From NCBI RefSeq assembly GCF_010548305.1, contig NZ_JAAGLV010000003.1:310001-374000 (forward strand): a stretch of 64,000 bases of DNA. Reading direction: 5' to 3'. This DNA comes from Streptomyces sp. SID13031. GTDB lineage: Bacteria > Actinomycetota > Actinomycetes > Propionibacteriales > Kribbellaceae. Shown piece after piece: positions 53,152 to 62,638 of the stretch (the stretch's first letter is position 1; each line of letters starts with the position of its first letter). The notes under the pieces were generated by a model. The model was not told where the DNA came from. It saw only the letters and a list, made by a program, of their open reading frames with translations, and did not search any database. The position numbers and the translations under genes were made by a program.

Positions 53152-54068
53152 AGCAGCCTTACCCCACCGCGCAGTCATTCCGGGCCGGGGTCAGCGATCA
53201 GCTGAAGAACGTTGCTCAGAAGTCTGGGCGAGCCCCCGACGAGGTGCGGCGCGAGTTCCTGTTCGACCGCTTCCTCGCCCGGCTGTTCGCCGAACCGGGA
53301 CGACCGTGGCTGGTCAAAGGCGGTACCAACCTGTTGATTCGCCTGCCCTCCGCACGATTCAGCAAGGACATCGACCTGCTGTACCGCGGCCATGCCGCCG
53401 ACGATGTCAATGAGGCAGCCGATGAGCTGCGCCGCTTGGTTGCTAACGGCAACGATGGCGACCACGTCCGGTTCGAGATCGGCGACCCCAAACCGATCGC
53501 CGGCCAGACCGAACACCAGCCCGGAGCCAACCTCAAGGTCGACGGCTTCGTCGGATCTCGCCTGTTCGGCACCTTTCCTGTCGACCTGTCGATGAAGCTC
53601 AGGCCGATCGCTCGCCCCGATCTGGTCCGACTCGAACCGATCATCACCCTTCCCGGTGACCCCGAGCCGCCGCAGGTCTCGCTCTATCCGTTGCCAGACC
53701 AGATCGCCGACAAGGTCTGCGCCATGTACAGCACCTACCGCACGACCAACGAGGTTTCCTCGCGCTACCACGACCTGGTCGACCTCGTCCTGATCATCAC
53801 CACTACCGGCCTGGATGGTGCGGAGACGACGGTCGCGCTTCATGAAGAGGCGGCCCGCCGGACGGGGCTCAGGCTGCCCGGCCGAATGGCCTCACCAGGA
53901 CCTACCTGGGCGGCCGGTTACGGCGGTACGGCGCGACAGTCACCGCTCGATCCTCGGATGCATGACCTCAAGACAGCCCTGACCATAGTCGGGCGCTGCC
54001 TCGATCCACTGCTCGCACGCCAACCGGTAACAACGTGGGATCCGGTGTCAGCCGAGTGGAGACGCTGA
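53148..54068 (+). CDS. abiEii: AbiEii-family nucleotidyltransferase toxin
   Basis: A 306-residue nucleotidyltransferase (DUF1814). Motif I KGGTNLL (57-63) and ARFSKDIDLLY (D74 and D76 as metal ligands) are clear; the downstream KLRPI and DQIADKVCAMY motifs match the family. AbiEii/MenT-type toxins block growth by adding nucleotides to tRNA acceptor ends. Together with AbiEi this is an abortive-infection or stress system. A 14-bp palindrome (CGCTTCGCGAAGCG, 54098-54111) downstream may end transcription. Confidence 0.92.
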   Translation: MKQPYPTAQSFRAGVSDQLKNVAQKSGRAPDEVRREFLFDRFLARLFAEPGRPWLVKGGTNLLIRLPSARFSKDIDLLYRGHAADDVNEAADELRRLVANGNDGDHVRFEIGDPKPIAGQTEHQPGANLKVDGFVGSRLFGTFPVDLSMKLRPIARPDLVRLEPIITLPGDPEPPQVSLYPLPDQIADKVCAMYSTYRTTNEVSSRYHDLVDLVLIITTTGLDGAETTVALHEEAARRTGLRLPGRMASPGPTWAAGYGGTARQSPLDPRMHDLKTALTIVGRCLDPLLARQPVTTWDPVSAEWRR

Positions 54069-54097
54069 TCTGCATTCACGAACCTGGCTTGCGCCCA

Positions 54098-54111
54098 CGC
54101 TTCGCGAAGCG
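54098..54111. terminator. Perfect palindrome after abiEii
   Basis: CGCTTCGCGAAGCG, 29 bases past the toxin stop. It is short for a terminator and lacks a T-run, but it is the only structure in the gap. Confidence 0.35.
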
Positions 54112-54243
54112 CGCGACGGAGGAGCTTTCACGCCGGGTGGGTGGGAGCGGTCGAACGAGCATGCGACGTAGGAGAGTGCGTGGGGGTTCGTCTGTTGGCG
54201 TGGAGTTGGGGTTCAGGTCGCTTGGGCGGCGTATCCTTCGGCC

Positions 54244-57200
54244 GTGACTTTGCGACGGGGGGACAGCGCTCCGCCCGAGCGGACTTTGGTCGATGTCTTG
54301 CAGGCGGCGGCTGTGAGTTTTCCGGATGAACCGGCTCTGGACGACGGCCATGTCAGTCTGAGTTATCACGAGCTGCTCGGCCAGGTGACCAAGTTCGCGC
54401 GGCGGTTGACCGACCTCGGCATCGGGCCCGGCGACCGCGTCGGCGTGCGGATCTCCTCAGGGCACAACGATCTGTACATCGCGATCCTCGGCAGCCTGCA
54501 GGCGGGCGCCGCCTACGTGCCCGTCGATGCCGACGACCCGGAGGAGCGCGCCGAGCTGGTGTTCGGTGAGGCGGCGGTCGCCGCGATCGTCACCGACGAC
54601 CTCGAGATCGCCTCGACCCGGCCTGCCCCACTACCGGACGCCAACGACGCGGACGCCGCCGACGGCTACTACGACTTCCCGTACTCCGCCCTGATGGATT
54701 CCCCCGGTACTACGCCCGCCACGGCGGGGCCGGGCTCAGGGCCGAGGCCGGGCCCGGGCTCCCAAGGCGACGGCCCGTCCCCCGATGACGACGCGTGGAT
54801 CATCTTCACGTCGGGCTCGACCGGCGTTCCCAAGGGTGTCGCCGTCACGCACCGGTCGGCGGCGGCGTTCGTCGACGCCGAGGCGCGGATGTTCTTGCAG
54901 CAGGAGCCGATCGGCCCCGAGGACCGGGTGCTGGCCGGCCTCTCCGTCGCGTTCGACGCGTCCTGCGAGGAGATGTGGCTCGCCTGGCGGTACGGCGCGT
55001 GCCTCGTCCCCGCGCCCCGTTCGCTGGTTCGCAGTGGCATGGACCTCGGGCCGTGGCTGGTCGCGCAGGGCATCACCATCGTGTCGACCGTGCCGACGCT
55101 CGCCGCGCTCTGGCCGTCCGATGCACTCGACAACGTGCGGCTGCTGATCTTCGGTGGCGAGGCCTGCCCGCCCGAGCTGGCCGAGCGGCTGGCTGTGGAC
55201 GGCCGCGAGGTCTGGAACACGTACGGCCCGACCGAGGCGACCGTCGTCGCGTGTGGCGCGCAGCTGACCGGCGAAGGCCCGGTACGAATCGGCCTGCCGC
55301 TCGACGGCTGGGACCTCGCCGTCGTCGACTCCGAAGGAAACGAAGTACCGGAGGGCGGGACCGGTGAGCTGATCATCGGTGGCGTCGGGCTCGCCCGGTA
55401 CCTCGATCCGGCGAAGGACGCGGAGAAGTTCGCGCCGATGCCGTCGCTCGGCTGGGACCGCGCCTACCGCAGCGGCGACCTGGTCCGAAACGAGGCCGAG
55501 GGCCTGGTGTTCATGGGCCGCGCCGACGAGCAGATCAAGCTCGGTGGCCGACGCATCGAGCTGGGCGAGGTCGACGCCGCACTGCAGGCTCTGCCCGGCG
55601 TCAGCGGCGCGGCAGCCGCAGTACGGGTCAGTGCGGCCGGCAATCAGCTACTCGTCGGGTACGTCGTACCGGACGACGCGGAAGCTTTCGACCAGAAAGC
55701 TGCAACCGAGCGGCTCAGGGAAGCGCTCCCGGCTGCACTGGTTCCTCTGCTGGCCGTCACGGACACACTGCCGACCAGGACCTCCGGCAAGGTCGACCGC
55801 AACGCCCTGCCTTGGCCACTGCCCGGTATGGACACGGACGGCCCTGCTGCAGCACTAGATGGCACGGCAGGCTGGCTGGCGGAGCGCTGGACGCAGGTAC
55901 TGGGAGCGAAGGTCACCGACGCCGACAACGACTTCTTCATGCACGGCGGTGGCAGTCTCGCCGCAGCACAGCTGGTCTCGAAGCTAAGAGAGCGCTACAC
56001 CGAGGTCACTGTCGGAGACATCTACGAGTACCCGCGACTAGGCGCTCTTGCCGACCGGCTCGACGACTTCAAGACCTCGACAATCCCGGTGGAGATCCGC
56101 GAGGTGCGGCTGACCCCGCCGGCTACGCAGCTTCTCCAGACCGCACTGACGCTACTGCTGCAGACAGTGGTCGGCGTGCGCTGGCTGGTCTGGCTCTTCA
56201 CCCTCAACAACCTGCTGGCGCTGACCGACGGCCCGCACCCGTGGATGCGCACGGTGTCGTGGTGGTGGATCCTGGCCGGCTGGCTGATCCTGATCACGCC
56301 CGCTGGTCGAATGAGCATCGCTGTCGTCGGCGCTCGACTGCTACTCAGAGGACTCAAGCCCGGCGTCTACCCCCGCGGCGGCAACGTGCACGTCCGTCTG
56401 TGGGCAGCAGAGAACCTGGCAGACGCGGCAGGCGCCGCCAACCTCGCCGGAGCGCCCTGGATCGCCTACTACGCAAGGGCTCTCGGCGCAAAGATCGGCA
56501 AGGGTGTCGACCTCCACACGCTTCCGCCCGTCACCGGCATGTTCACGATGGGACGTGGCGCCTCCATCGAGCCAGAGGTCGACCTGTCCGGCTACTGGAT
56601 CGACGGCGACCGGCTGCTCGTCGGCACTGTCACCGTCGGCGCCGAGGCGGTCGTCGGCTCCCGCAGTACTCTCCTGCCCGGCGCAGAGGTCGGCCGCAAC
56701 GCGGAGATCGCCGCCGGCTCCGCTGTCTCCGGCAGGATCCCGCCCAGCGAGCGCTGGTCCGGCTCCCCGGCTGCACGGGTCGGCCGGGCCCGGCACCCCT
56801 GGCCAGAGGAGCGCCCAGCCCGCGCCCCCTGGTGGGTGCTCGCCTACGGCGCCGCCTCCGCGTTCATGTCTCTCCTGCCGCTGGGTGCGGCGATCACTGC
56901 GATCCTCGTACTGCGCCACGCCGTCGCCGGCACCACGTCGCTCGGAGACGCCGCACTTCACGCCTTGTACGCCATCCCACTGATGACCCTGGTCGGCTTC
57001 GTCACGCTCGCCTTGCTGACGCTGATCATCGTCAGGTTGCTCGGTATCGGCATCAAGGCCGGTCACTACCCCGTACGGAGCCGGATCGGCTGGCAGGTGT
57101 GGGCGACCGAGCGGCTGCTCGACTCGGCCCGCACGCTGCTCTTCCCGCTGTACGCGAGCCTGCTGACCCCGTGGTGGCTGCGGGCGCTCGGGGCGAAGAT

Positions 57201-58212
57201 CGGCCGCGATGTAGAGGCCTCGACCGTACTGCTGCTGCCGAAGATGACCACTGTCGGTGAGGGCGCGTTCCTGGCCGACGACACCATGATCGCGTCGTAC
57301 GAGCTCGGCGGCGGCTGGCTGCACGTGGCCGGCGCGAAGGTCGGCAAGCGCGCCTTCCTCGGCAACTCGGGGATGACCGCGCCCGGTCGCTCGGTACCGA
57401 AGAACGGCCTTGTCGCCGTGCTGTCGGCGGCGCCGAAGAAGTCCAAGGCCGGTACGTCGTGGCTCGGCAGCCCGCCGGTGAAGCTGCGCCGGCAGACCGT
57501 CGACGGCGACCAGAGCCGTACGTTCAACCCGCCGTTGCGGCTGAAGTTCGCCCGGGCCGCGGTCGAACTCTGCCGGTTCGTACCGATGATGTGCTCGGTC
57601 CTGATCGCGCTCGGTGTGCTCTTCGCTCTCCAGGGACTCGATCTGTGGCTCGGGCCGTGGCCGACGTTCCTGCTGTCCGGTGCGGTGATCCTGGTCGCGG
57701 GTGCGGTGGCCGGCACGATGGCCACCATCTCCAAGTGGGTCATCGTCGGCAGGACCCGCGCGGTCGAGTACCCGCTGTGGTCGAGTTTCGTCTGGCGGAA
57801 CGAGGTCGTCGACACCTTCGTCGAGATGGTCGCCGCTCCCTGGTTCGCGAACGCGGCCGCCGGTACGCCGGTACTGGCGCTCTGGCTGCGTACCCTGGGC
57901 GCCAAGATCGGCAAGGGCGTCTGGTGCGAGACGTACTGGTTCCCCGAGGCCGATCTGATCACGCTCGGCGACGGTGTCTCGGTGAATCGCGGCTGCGTTC
58001 TTCAGACGCACCTGTTCCATGACAGGGTGATGTCCATGAGCACCGTCACCTTCGGGCCTGGATCGACCCTCGGGCCGCACGGCATCATCCTGCCGGCCGC
58101 CTCCCTCGGCGAAGGGGCCACAGTCGGCCCGGTGTCGCTGGTGATGCGTGGTGAGAGTGTTCCCGCCGGGTCCCGCTGGGCCGGCAACCCGATCGCGCCC
58201 TGGCAGGGTTGA
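54244..58212 (+). CDS. pls: Pls/PosA-family nonribosomal peptide synthetase (poly-lysine synthetase-like)
   Basis: A 1322-residue single-module membrane NRPS, the length of Streptomyces epsilon-poly-L-lysine synthetase. Order: adenylation domain (A3 FTSGSTGVPKG 188-198, A5 NTYGPTE, A7 YRSGDLV, A8 GRADEQIKLGGRRIELGE, A10 K516); carrier domain FFMHGGGSL with the phosphopantetheine Ser 571; then six transmembrane helices alternating with three similar soluble domains, each with ALGAKIGK/RxV and left-handed-helix-like repeats (near 750, 980 and 1240). There is no classical condensation or thioesterase domain. The pocket read by eye (D238 A239 E242 S281 I302 G304 T326 V334 V335 K516) is DAESIGTVVK, close to the lysine code DAESIGSVCK. 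It should make a cationic homopolymer at the membrane. A Gly/Pro insert (153-180) before A3 is unusual. GTG start, since the track of homology begins here. Confidence 0.93.
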   Translation: MTLRRGDSAPPERTLVDVLQAAAVSFPDEPALDDGHVSLSYHELLGQVTKFARRLTDLGIGPGDRVGVRISSGHNDLYIAILGSLQAGAAYVPVDADDPEERAELVFGEAAVAAIVTDDLEIASTRPAPLPDANDADAADGYYDFPYSALMDSPGTTPATAGPGSGPRPGPGSQGDGPSPDDDAWIIFTSGSTGVPKGVAVTHRSAAAFVDAEARMFLQQEPIGPEDRVLAGLSVAFDASCEEMWLAWRYGACLVPAPRSLVRSGMDLGPWLVAQGITIVSTVPTLAALWPSDALDNVRLLIFGGEACPPELAERLAVDGREVWNTYGPTEATVVACGAQLTGEGPVRIGLPLDGWDLAVVDSEGNEVPEGGTGELIIGGVGLARYLDPAKDAEKFAPMPSLGWDRAYRSGDLVRNEAEGLVFMGRADEQIKLGGRRIELGEVDAALQALPGVSGAAAAVRVSAAGNQLLVGYVVPDDAEAFDQKAATERLREALPAALVPLLAVTDTLPTRTSGKVDRNALPWPLPGMDTDGPAAALDGTAGWLAERWTQVLGAKVTDADNDFFMHGGGSLAAAQLVSKLRERYTEVTVGDIYEYPRLGALADRLDDFKTSTIPVEIREVRLTPPATQLLQTALTLLLQTVVGVRWLVWLFTLNNLLALTDGPHPWMRTVSWWWILAGWLILITPAGRMSIAVVGARLLLRGLKPGVYPRGGNVHVRLWAAENLADAAGAANLAGAPWIAYYARALGAKIGKGVDLHTLPPVTGMFTMGRGASIEPEVDLSGYWIDGDRLLVGTVTVGAEAVVGSRSTLLPGAEVGRNAEIAAGSAVSGRIPPSERWSGSPAARVGRARHPWPEERPARAPWWVLAYGAASAFMSLLPLGAAITAILVLRHAVAGTTSLGDAALHALYAIPLMTLVGFVTLALLTLIIVRLLGIGIKAGHYPVRSRIGWQVWATERLLDSARTLLFPLYASLLTPWWLRALGAKIGRDVEASTVLLLPKMTTVGEGAFLADDTMIASYELGGGWLHVAGAKVGKRAFLGNSGMTAPGRSVPKNGLVAVLSAAPKKSKAGTSWLGSPPVKLRRQTVDGDQSRTFNPPLRLKFARAAVELCRFVPMMCSVLIALGVLFALQGLDLWLGPWPTFLLSGAVILVAGAVAGTMATISKWVIVGRTRAVEYPLWSSFVWRNEVVDTFVEMVAAPWFANAAAGTPVLALWLRTLGAKIGKGVWCETYWFPEADLITLGDGVSVNRGCVLQTHLFHDRVMSMSTVTFGPGSTLGPHGIILPAASLGEGATVGPVSLVMRGESVPAGSRWAGNPIAPWQG

Positions 58213-59558
58213 TGGTTGCCCGTGACAAGGGCCAGCCGGGTGAGGACAGCTCTGGTGACCCCTATGTACCGACGCACGGCAATGGCGGTTACAAGGTCGA
58301 CTCGTACGAGCTGGACATCGACTACCGGGTCAGCAGCAACCGGCTGAGTGGCAAGGCCACCGTCACGGCGGTCGCGACCCAGGCACTGTCCCGGGTGAGC
58401 CTCGACCTGGTCGGCCTGCGCGTGGCCAAGGTACTCGTCAACGGCCGCCGGGCGGGCCGGTACGCGCATCGCAACGGCAAACTGCACGTCTGGCCGTCGC
58501 CGGCCATCGCCGACGGTGCCGAGTTCGTAGTGGACGTCCAGTACTCCGGCAACCCGGCTCCGATGGACAGCCCGTGGGGCGAGCTCGGCTGGGAGGAGCT
58601 GACCGAGGGCGTCATCGTCGCGAGCCAGCCGAGCGGCGCGGCCACCTGGTTCCCCTGCAACGACCACCCCAGCGACAAGGCGCACTACCGGATCACGATC
58701 ACCACCGATTCGCCGTACCACGTGGTCGCCAACGGGCGACTCGTCTCGCGCCGGACGAAGGCCAGCCGCACCAGTTGGGTCTTCGACCAGGCCGCACCGA
58801 TGGCGACGTACCTGGCGACCGTACAGATCGGCCGGTACGACGTACTGGAGCTGGCCACGTCGCCGGTGACCATGCGTGGCGTGCTGCCCGCTGCGCAGAT
58901 GCGCGACTTCCGCTCCGATTTCGGGCGCCAGCAGGACATGATGCGGCTGTTCACCAAACTCTTCGGGCCGTACCCGTTCGGCAGCTACACCGTCGTCGTC
59001 ACGGACGACCCCCTGGAGATCCCGCTGGAGGCCCAGGGCATCTCCGTCTTCGGCAGCAACCACGTCGACGGCCGCCGCGGCGCCGAGCGGCTGGTTGCCC
59101 ACGAACTCGCCCACCAATGGTTCGGCAACAGCCTGACCCCCTCCCGCTGGCAAGACATCTGGCTGAACGAAGGCTTCGCCTGCTACGCCGAATGGCTCTG
59201 GTCAGAAGAATCCGGCGGCCTGACAGCCTCCCAACAGGTCTCCAAGGCCTACAGCCGCCTACGCGGCCTCGACCAAGACCTCCTGCTGTCCGACCCAGGC
59301 CCAGACCTGATGTTCGACGACCGCCTCTACAAACGCGGCGCAATCACCTTGCACGTCCTACGCCTACAACTAGGCGACGATGCATTCTTCGACCTACTAC
59401 GCAGCTGGACCCGAACCCACCGCCACGGCTCAGTAACCACCGAAGACTTCACCACCCTGGCCGCCACCTTCGCACCAGACCCAAACGCAGTACAGGACCT
59501 ATTCACAGCCTGGCTGGACACCCTAGAACTCCCCGCCCTCCCCCGCCGCCGCCGCTAA
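58212..59558 (+). CDS. M1-family metallopeptidase, candidate polymer-degrading enzyme
   Basis: A 448-residue M1 zinc aminopeptidase-like protein. It has the N-terminal beta-sandwich (YELDIDYRVSSNRLSGKATVTA) and the catalytic motif H297-E-L-A-H301 with E320 18 residues on (WLNEGFACYAEW). GAMEN is replaced by PLEAQ. It lacks the C-terminal helical domain of PepN and has no signal peptide. The ATG overlaps the pls stop (TGATG), so translation is coupled. M1-type enzymes (Pld) that hydrolyse epsilon-poly-lysine are known beside pls in producers; that role is likely here by analogy and may protect the cell. Confidence 0.9.
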   Translation: MVARDKGQPGEDSSGDPYVPTHGNGGYKVDSYELDIDYRVSSNRLSGKATVTAVATQALSRVSLDLVGLRVAKVLVNGRRAGRYAHRNGKLHVWPSPAIADGAEFVVDVQYSGNPAPMDSPWGELGWEELTEGVIVASQPSGAATWFPCNDHPSDKAHYRITITTDSPYHVVANGRLVSRRTKASRTSWVFDQAAPMATYLATVQIGRYDVLELATSPVTMRGVLPAAQMRDFRSDFGRQQDMMRLFTKLFGPYPFGSYTVVVTDDPLEIPLEAQGISVFGSNHVDGRRGAERLVAHELAHQWFGNSLTPSRWQDIWLNEGFACYAEWLWSEESGGLTASQQVSKAYSRLRGLDQDLLLSDPGPDLMFDDRLYKRGAITLHVLRLQLGDDAFFDLLRSWTRTHRHGSVTTEDFTTLAATFAPDPNAVQDLFTAWLDTLELPALPRRRR

Positions 59559-59574
59559 CGCCAGGCCAAGTAGG

Positions 59575-60447
59575 TCAGGCTCGGTCGGCGACCTGGCTGG
59601 CGGCGGTGAGGAAGTGGGAGACAAGTGGCGAGGGGAACGCCGGATTCCAGGCCGCACCCGTCCACCAGGTCGCCGCTTCGCCCGGGAACGGGATGAAGCG
59701 CACGGCAGCCGAGGCGATCGACGCGCTAGTAGCCGGTACTACGGCCGGCCCGACGCCTGCGGCGACCAGTGCGAGCACGGTCTGTAGGTCGGCGGCTTCC
59801 TGGAGGATCAGCGGGCGGCAGCCGAGTTCGGCGTACAGAGCGGTGAGCTGGGCGGTCAGGCCCGGGCCACGCTCGGGCAGGAGGCGTACGAGCGGGCGAC
59901 CATCGAGCCAGGCCGCTAGCCCGGCTGGAACGGCTTGACCGACCGGTACTGCGAGTGACAACCGGTCCTTCTGCAGCCGGAGGTGCTTGAGGCCGGGTGG
60001 GGCGGGGAGCCGGACCAGGCCGACCTGGAGACTGCCAGCCAGTAGGCGCTCGTACTGGACCGCGGACGACAGGTCGCCGAGCGTCACCTGGACCTGCGGG
60101 TAGCGGCTGCGGAACAACGCGACGGCCCGTGGCGCCAGCTCGATCCCGGACATGCCGAAGCCGACGGTCAGCGAGCCCTCGACGCCCAGGGCGATCTGCG
60201 CGGCCCGCCGCTCGAACCCTTCGACCCGGGCCAGCACGTCCAAGGCGTCAGGGAGGAGCAGCTCGCCGGCGGCTGTCAGGCGAGCGCCGTGGCGGCCGCG
60301 ATCGAAGAGCGTCGACGCCAGCCTGCGTTCGAGCTGCTGGATCTGCTTGGTGAGGGCGGGCTGGCTGGTCGCCAGCTCGGCGGCCGCGGAACCGAAGCTC
60401 CCACAGCGTGCCAGCGTCACGAACGCTCGTAGCAGCCGGAGATCCAT
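59575..60447 (-). CDS. LysR-family transcriptional regulator
   Basis: A 290-residue regulator. N-terminal HTH LLRAFVTLARCGSFGSAAAELATSQPALTKQIQQLERRL, linker helix, and a two-lobed effector domain (GSLTVGFGMSGIELAP onward). It converges on the pls-M1 operon with 16 bases between the stops and has no divergent target gene immediately upstream, so its regulon cannot be told from position. Confidence 0.92.
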   Translation of the reverse strand: MDLRLLRAFVTLARCGSFGSAAAELATSQPALTKQIQQLERRLASTLFDRGRHGARLTAAGELLLPDALDVLARVEGFERRAAQIALGVEGSLTVGFGMSGIELAPRAVALFRSRYPQVQVTLGDLSSAVQYERLLAGSLQVGLVRLPAPPGLKHLRLQKDRLSLAVPVGQAVPAGLAAWLDGRPLVRLLPERGPGLTAQLTALYAELGCRPLILQEAADLQTVLALVAAGVGPAVVPATSASIASAAVRFIPFPGEAATWWTGAAWNPAFPSPLVSHFLTAASQVADRA

Positions 60448-60675
60448 AACCTCAGGATATGGAATGCTCCCTAATGGCTAGTCGACGGCATGGAAAATCG
60501 AGCGCTTCGATGACACCTGGCAGGCCCGGGGGCGGCGTGCTGAGCTGCTGGGATAACGATTTGGTCGAGAATGTTCGTAACTACCGCATTGCTAAGAGCA
60601 ACCGTCCGGCCGGCGCCGAGGCCGCAGTACTGGCCGAGCTGGATCTGATGCCCCAGGCAACGGGACCGCTCTTGG

Positions 60676-61146
60676 TCAGTAGACGAGTGCGGTGGCGATC
60701 GCGGCGATGCCTTCGCCTCGGCCGGTCAGGCCCAGGCCGTCGGTGGTTTTGGCCGCGACGGAGACCTCGGCGCCGCAGACGTCGCTCAGGACCTTCTCGG
60801 CCTCCAGGCGGCGGGCGGCGAAGCGGGGGCGGTTGCAGATCACCTGGACCGAGACGTTGCCGATCTCGAACCCCGCCGCGCGAACCCGGCGAGCGACCTC
60901 ACCCAGCAGCGCGGCGCCGGACGCGCCGGCCCACTCCGGCTCCGACGTACCGAAGTTGGAGCCGAGGTCGCCGAGGCGGGCCGCCGCCAGCAACGCGTCG
61001 CAGACCGCGTGAGCGGCGACATCGCCGTCCGAATGCCCGGACGGTCCGGCTGGCTCGTCGGGCCAGTGCAATCCGGCCAGCCACATCGGCCGGCCTTCCT
61101 CGATCGGGTGCACGTCAACGCCGGTGCCCACGCGCGGCAACTTCAC
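60676..61146 (-). CDS. ispF: 2-C-methyl-D-erythritol 2,4-cyclodiphosphate synthase IspF
   Basis: A 156-residue MEP-pathway enzyme. [10 protein letters not shown] (metal-binding D and H), [17 protein letters not shown] and [12 protein letters not shown] are hallmark motifs; the C-terminus keeps [17 protein letters not shown]. It overlaps ispD by 4 bases and ends where the carD-ispD-ispF group stops; cysS, its usual next neighbour, is 18.9 kb away. 60448-60675 downstream holds no recognisable gene. Confidence 0.97.
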   Translation of the reverse strand: MKLPRVGTGVDVHPIEEGRPMWLAGLHWPDEPAGPSGHSDGDVAAHAVCDALLAAARLGDLGSNFGTSEPEWAGASGAALLGEVARRVRAAGFEIGNVSVQVICNRPRFAARRLEAEKVLSDVCGAEVSVAAKTTDGLGLTGRGEGIAAIATALVY

Positions 61147-61844
61147 GAAGTACGCCTTTCGGTCAGGATCGATTCGGCCAGGACGAGGTCGCGCGGACGG
61201 GTCACCTTGAAGGCGTCCTGGGACCCCTCGACCGTCTGCACCGGTACGCCGAGGCGCTCGCAGAGCATCGCGTCGTCGGTCGCGCCGCTCGGGTCGCCAC
61301 TATGGGCCCGACGCAACAAAGAAGGCTCGAACCCCTGCGGAGTCTGTACTGCGACGAGCGTCGACCGGTCGGGCGTGTCGACCACCAGACCATTGGCGTC
61401 GACGCGTTTGATCGTGTCTGTCACGGGCACCACCGGAATCACCGCAGGCGCGCCGGCGAGAACCGCGGCGACAACTCGCTCGATCACCTCGGCCGGGACG
61501 AAGGGCCGGGCAGCGTCATGGACGAGCACACAGTCGATGCCGTCCGCGGGGACCAGCTCCAGCGCCAGCCGGACCGAGTCGGCTCGCTCGGCGCCCCCGG
61601 CAACGATCAGGAGCGCCACCGGACCGGAGTACGGCTCGAGGAGTTTGCGGACGTCATCCTCGGTGCCGGGCGGTACGGCGACCACAAAGCAAGCGAGGTC
61701 GGCGGCGGTCGCTGCCCGCAGTCCACGAATGGCGTGGACCAGCAGCGATTCGCCACCGACCTCTCGCAATGCCTTTGGTGCCTCACCACCGAGCCTGAGC
61801 CCGAGACCGGCCGCCGGAATGATCGCCGCAGTACTCACGACCAC
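61143..61844 (-). CDS. ispD: 2-C-methyl-D-erythritol 4-phosphate cytidylyltransferase IspD
   Basis: A 233-residue enzyme that couples CTP to MEP in isoprenoid synthesis. [24 protein letters not shown] is the nucleotide-binding loop; [11 protein letters not shown] and [19 protein letters not shown] are active-site motifs. The GTG at 61844 or the GTG two codons later could be the start. Separate from IspF, not a fused IspDF protein. Confidence 0.96.
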   Translation of the reverse strand: MVVSTAAIIPAAGLGLRLGGEAPKALREVGGESLLVHAIRGLRAATAADLACFVVAVPPGTEDDVRKLLEPYSGPVALLIVAGGAERADSVRLALELVPADGIDCVLVHDAARPFVPAEVIERVVAAVLAGAPAVIPVVPVTDTIKRVDANGLVVDTPDRSTLVAVQTPQGFEPSLLRRAHSGDPSGATDDAMLCERLGVPVQTVEGSQDAFKVTRPRDLVLAESILTERRTS

Positions 61845-61897
61845 ATCATGCCGGACGGTTCAGTCGCGCGACCCCGACTCCACTGCTGACCAGTAGG

Positions 61898-62383
61898 TCA
61901 GGAGGCGAGGACCTCGTCGAGGATGGCTTCCGCCTTGTCCTCGTTGGTGTGTTCGGCCAGGGCCAGCTCGGAGACCAGAATCTGGCGAGCCTTCGCCAGC
62001 ATCCGCTTCTCACCGGCGGAGAGACCGCGGTCACGCTCACGGCGCCACAGGTCGCGGACGACCTCTGCCACCTTCATCACGTCACCGGAGTGCAGCTTCT
62101 CCAGGTTCGCCTTGTAACGACGAGACCAGTTGGTCGGCTCCTCCGTGTGCGGCGCCCGCAGCACGTCGAAGACGCGCTCCAGACCGGCCTGATCCACGAC
62201 GTCACGCACGCCGACAAGATCGAGGTTGCACGCGGGGACCCGGACGACCAGGTCGTTCTGAGCGACGATCCTCAAGACCAGATAGGTCTTGTCCTCACCT
62301 TTGATCTGACGGGTCTCGATGTCCTCGATAACGGCCGCACCGTGGTTGGGGTAAACAACCGTTTCGCCGACGTTGAAAGTCAT
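61898..62383 (-). CDS. carD: CarD-family RNA polymerase-binding regulator
   Basis: A 161-residue global regulator. The N-terminal Tudor-like domain ([23 protein letters not shown]) binds the RNA polymerase beta subunit; the C-terminal helical domain ([32 protein letters not shown]) contacts DNA at the -10 upstream edge and stabilises the open complex, including the conserved Trp. Essential in mycobacteria. It heads the carD-ispD-ispF group. Confidence 0.97.
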   Translation of the reverse strand: MTFNVGETVVYPNHGAAVIEDIETRQIKGEDKTYLVLRIVAQNDLVVRVPACNLDLVGVRDVVDQAGLERVFDVLRAPHTEEPTNWSRRYKANLEKLHSGDVMKVAEVVRDLWRRERDRGLSAGEKRMLAKARQILVSELALAEHTNEDKAEAILDEVLAS

Positions 62384-62638
62384 ATGTCACGTGCCCCTTT
62401 CCGACCTCTATCCTACCACGCAGTCGCTGGTCCGGTCCGGGCGTTTGCGCTGGTCAGAGGCCACTTCCCGCCTTGACAAACGCTGTCCGCCGTGCCTCGC
62501 ACGCGGGTGAATGGTTGCCCGGGACACCACTCAAAGGGGTGGTCGCCGTCAGCTCCACCCACCATGCTCGCTACGCTGTGCTCCGCCGGAGGCTTCAGCC
62601 CGACGGCATCCACCCGGGTTGTAGGAGAGGGAATTCCA

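Noticed and set aside
60448..60675. Possible small gene between ispF and the LysR gene
   Set aside because: A plus-strand reading frame exists, but it continues antisense through ispF, has no ribosome-binding site and matches no family I recognise.
61143..61146. IspD-IspF fusion protein
   Set aside because: The two genes overlap by 4 bases in different frames and each has its own start and stop, so they are separate proteins.
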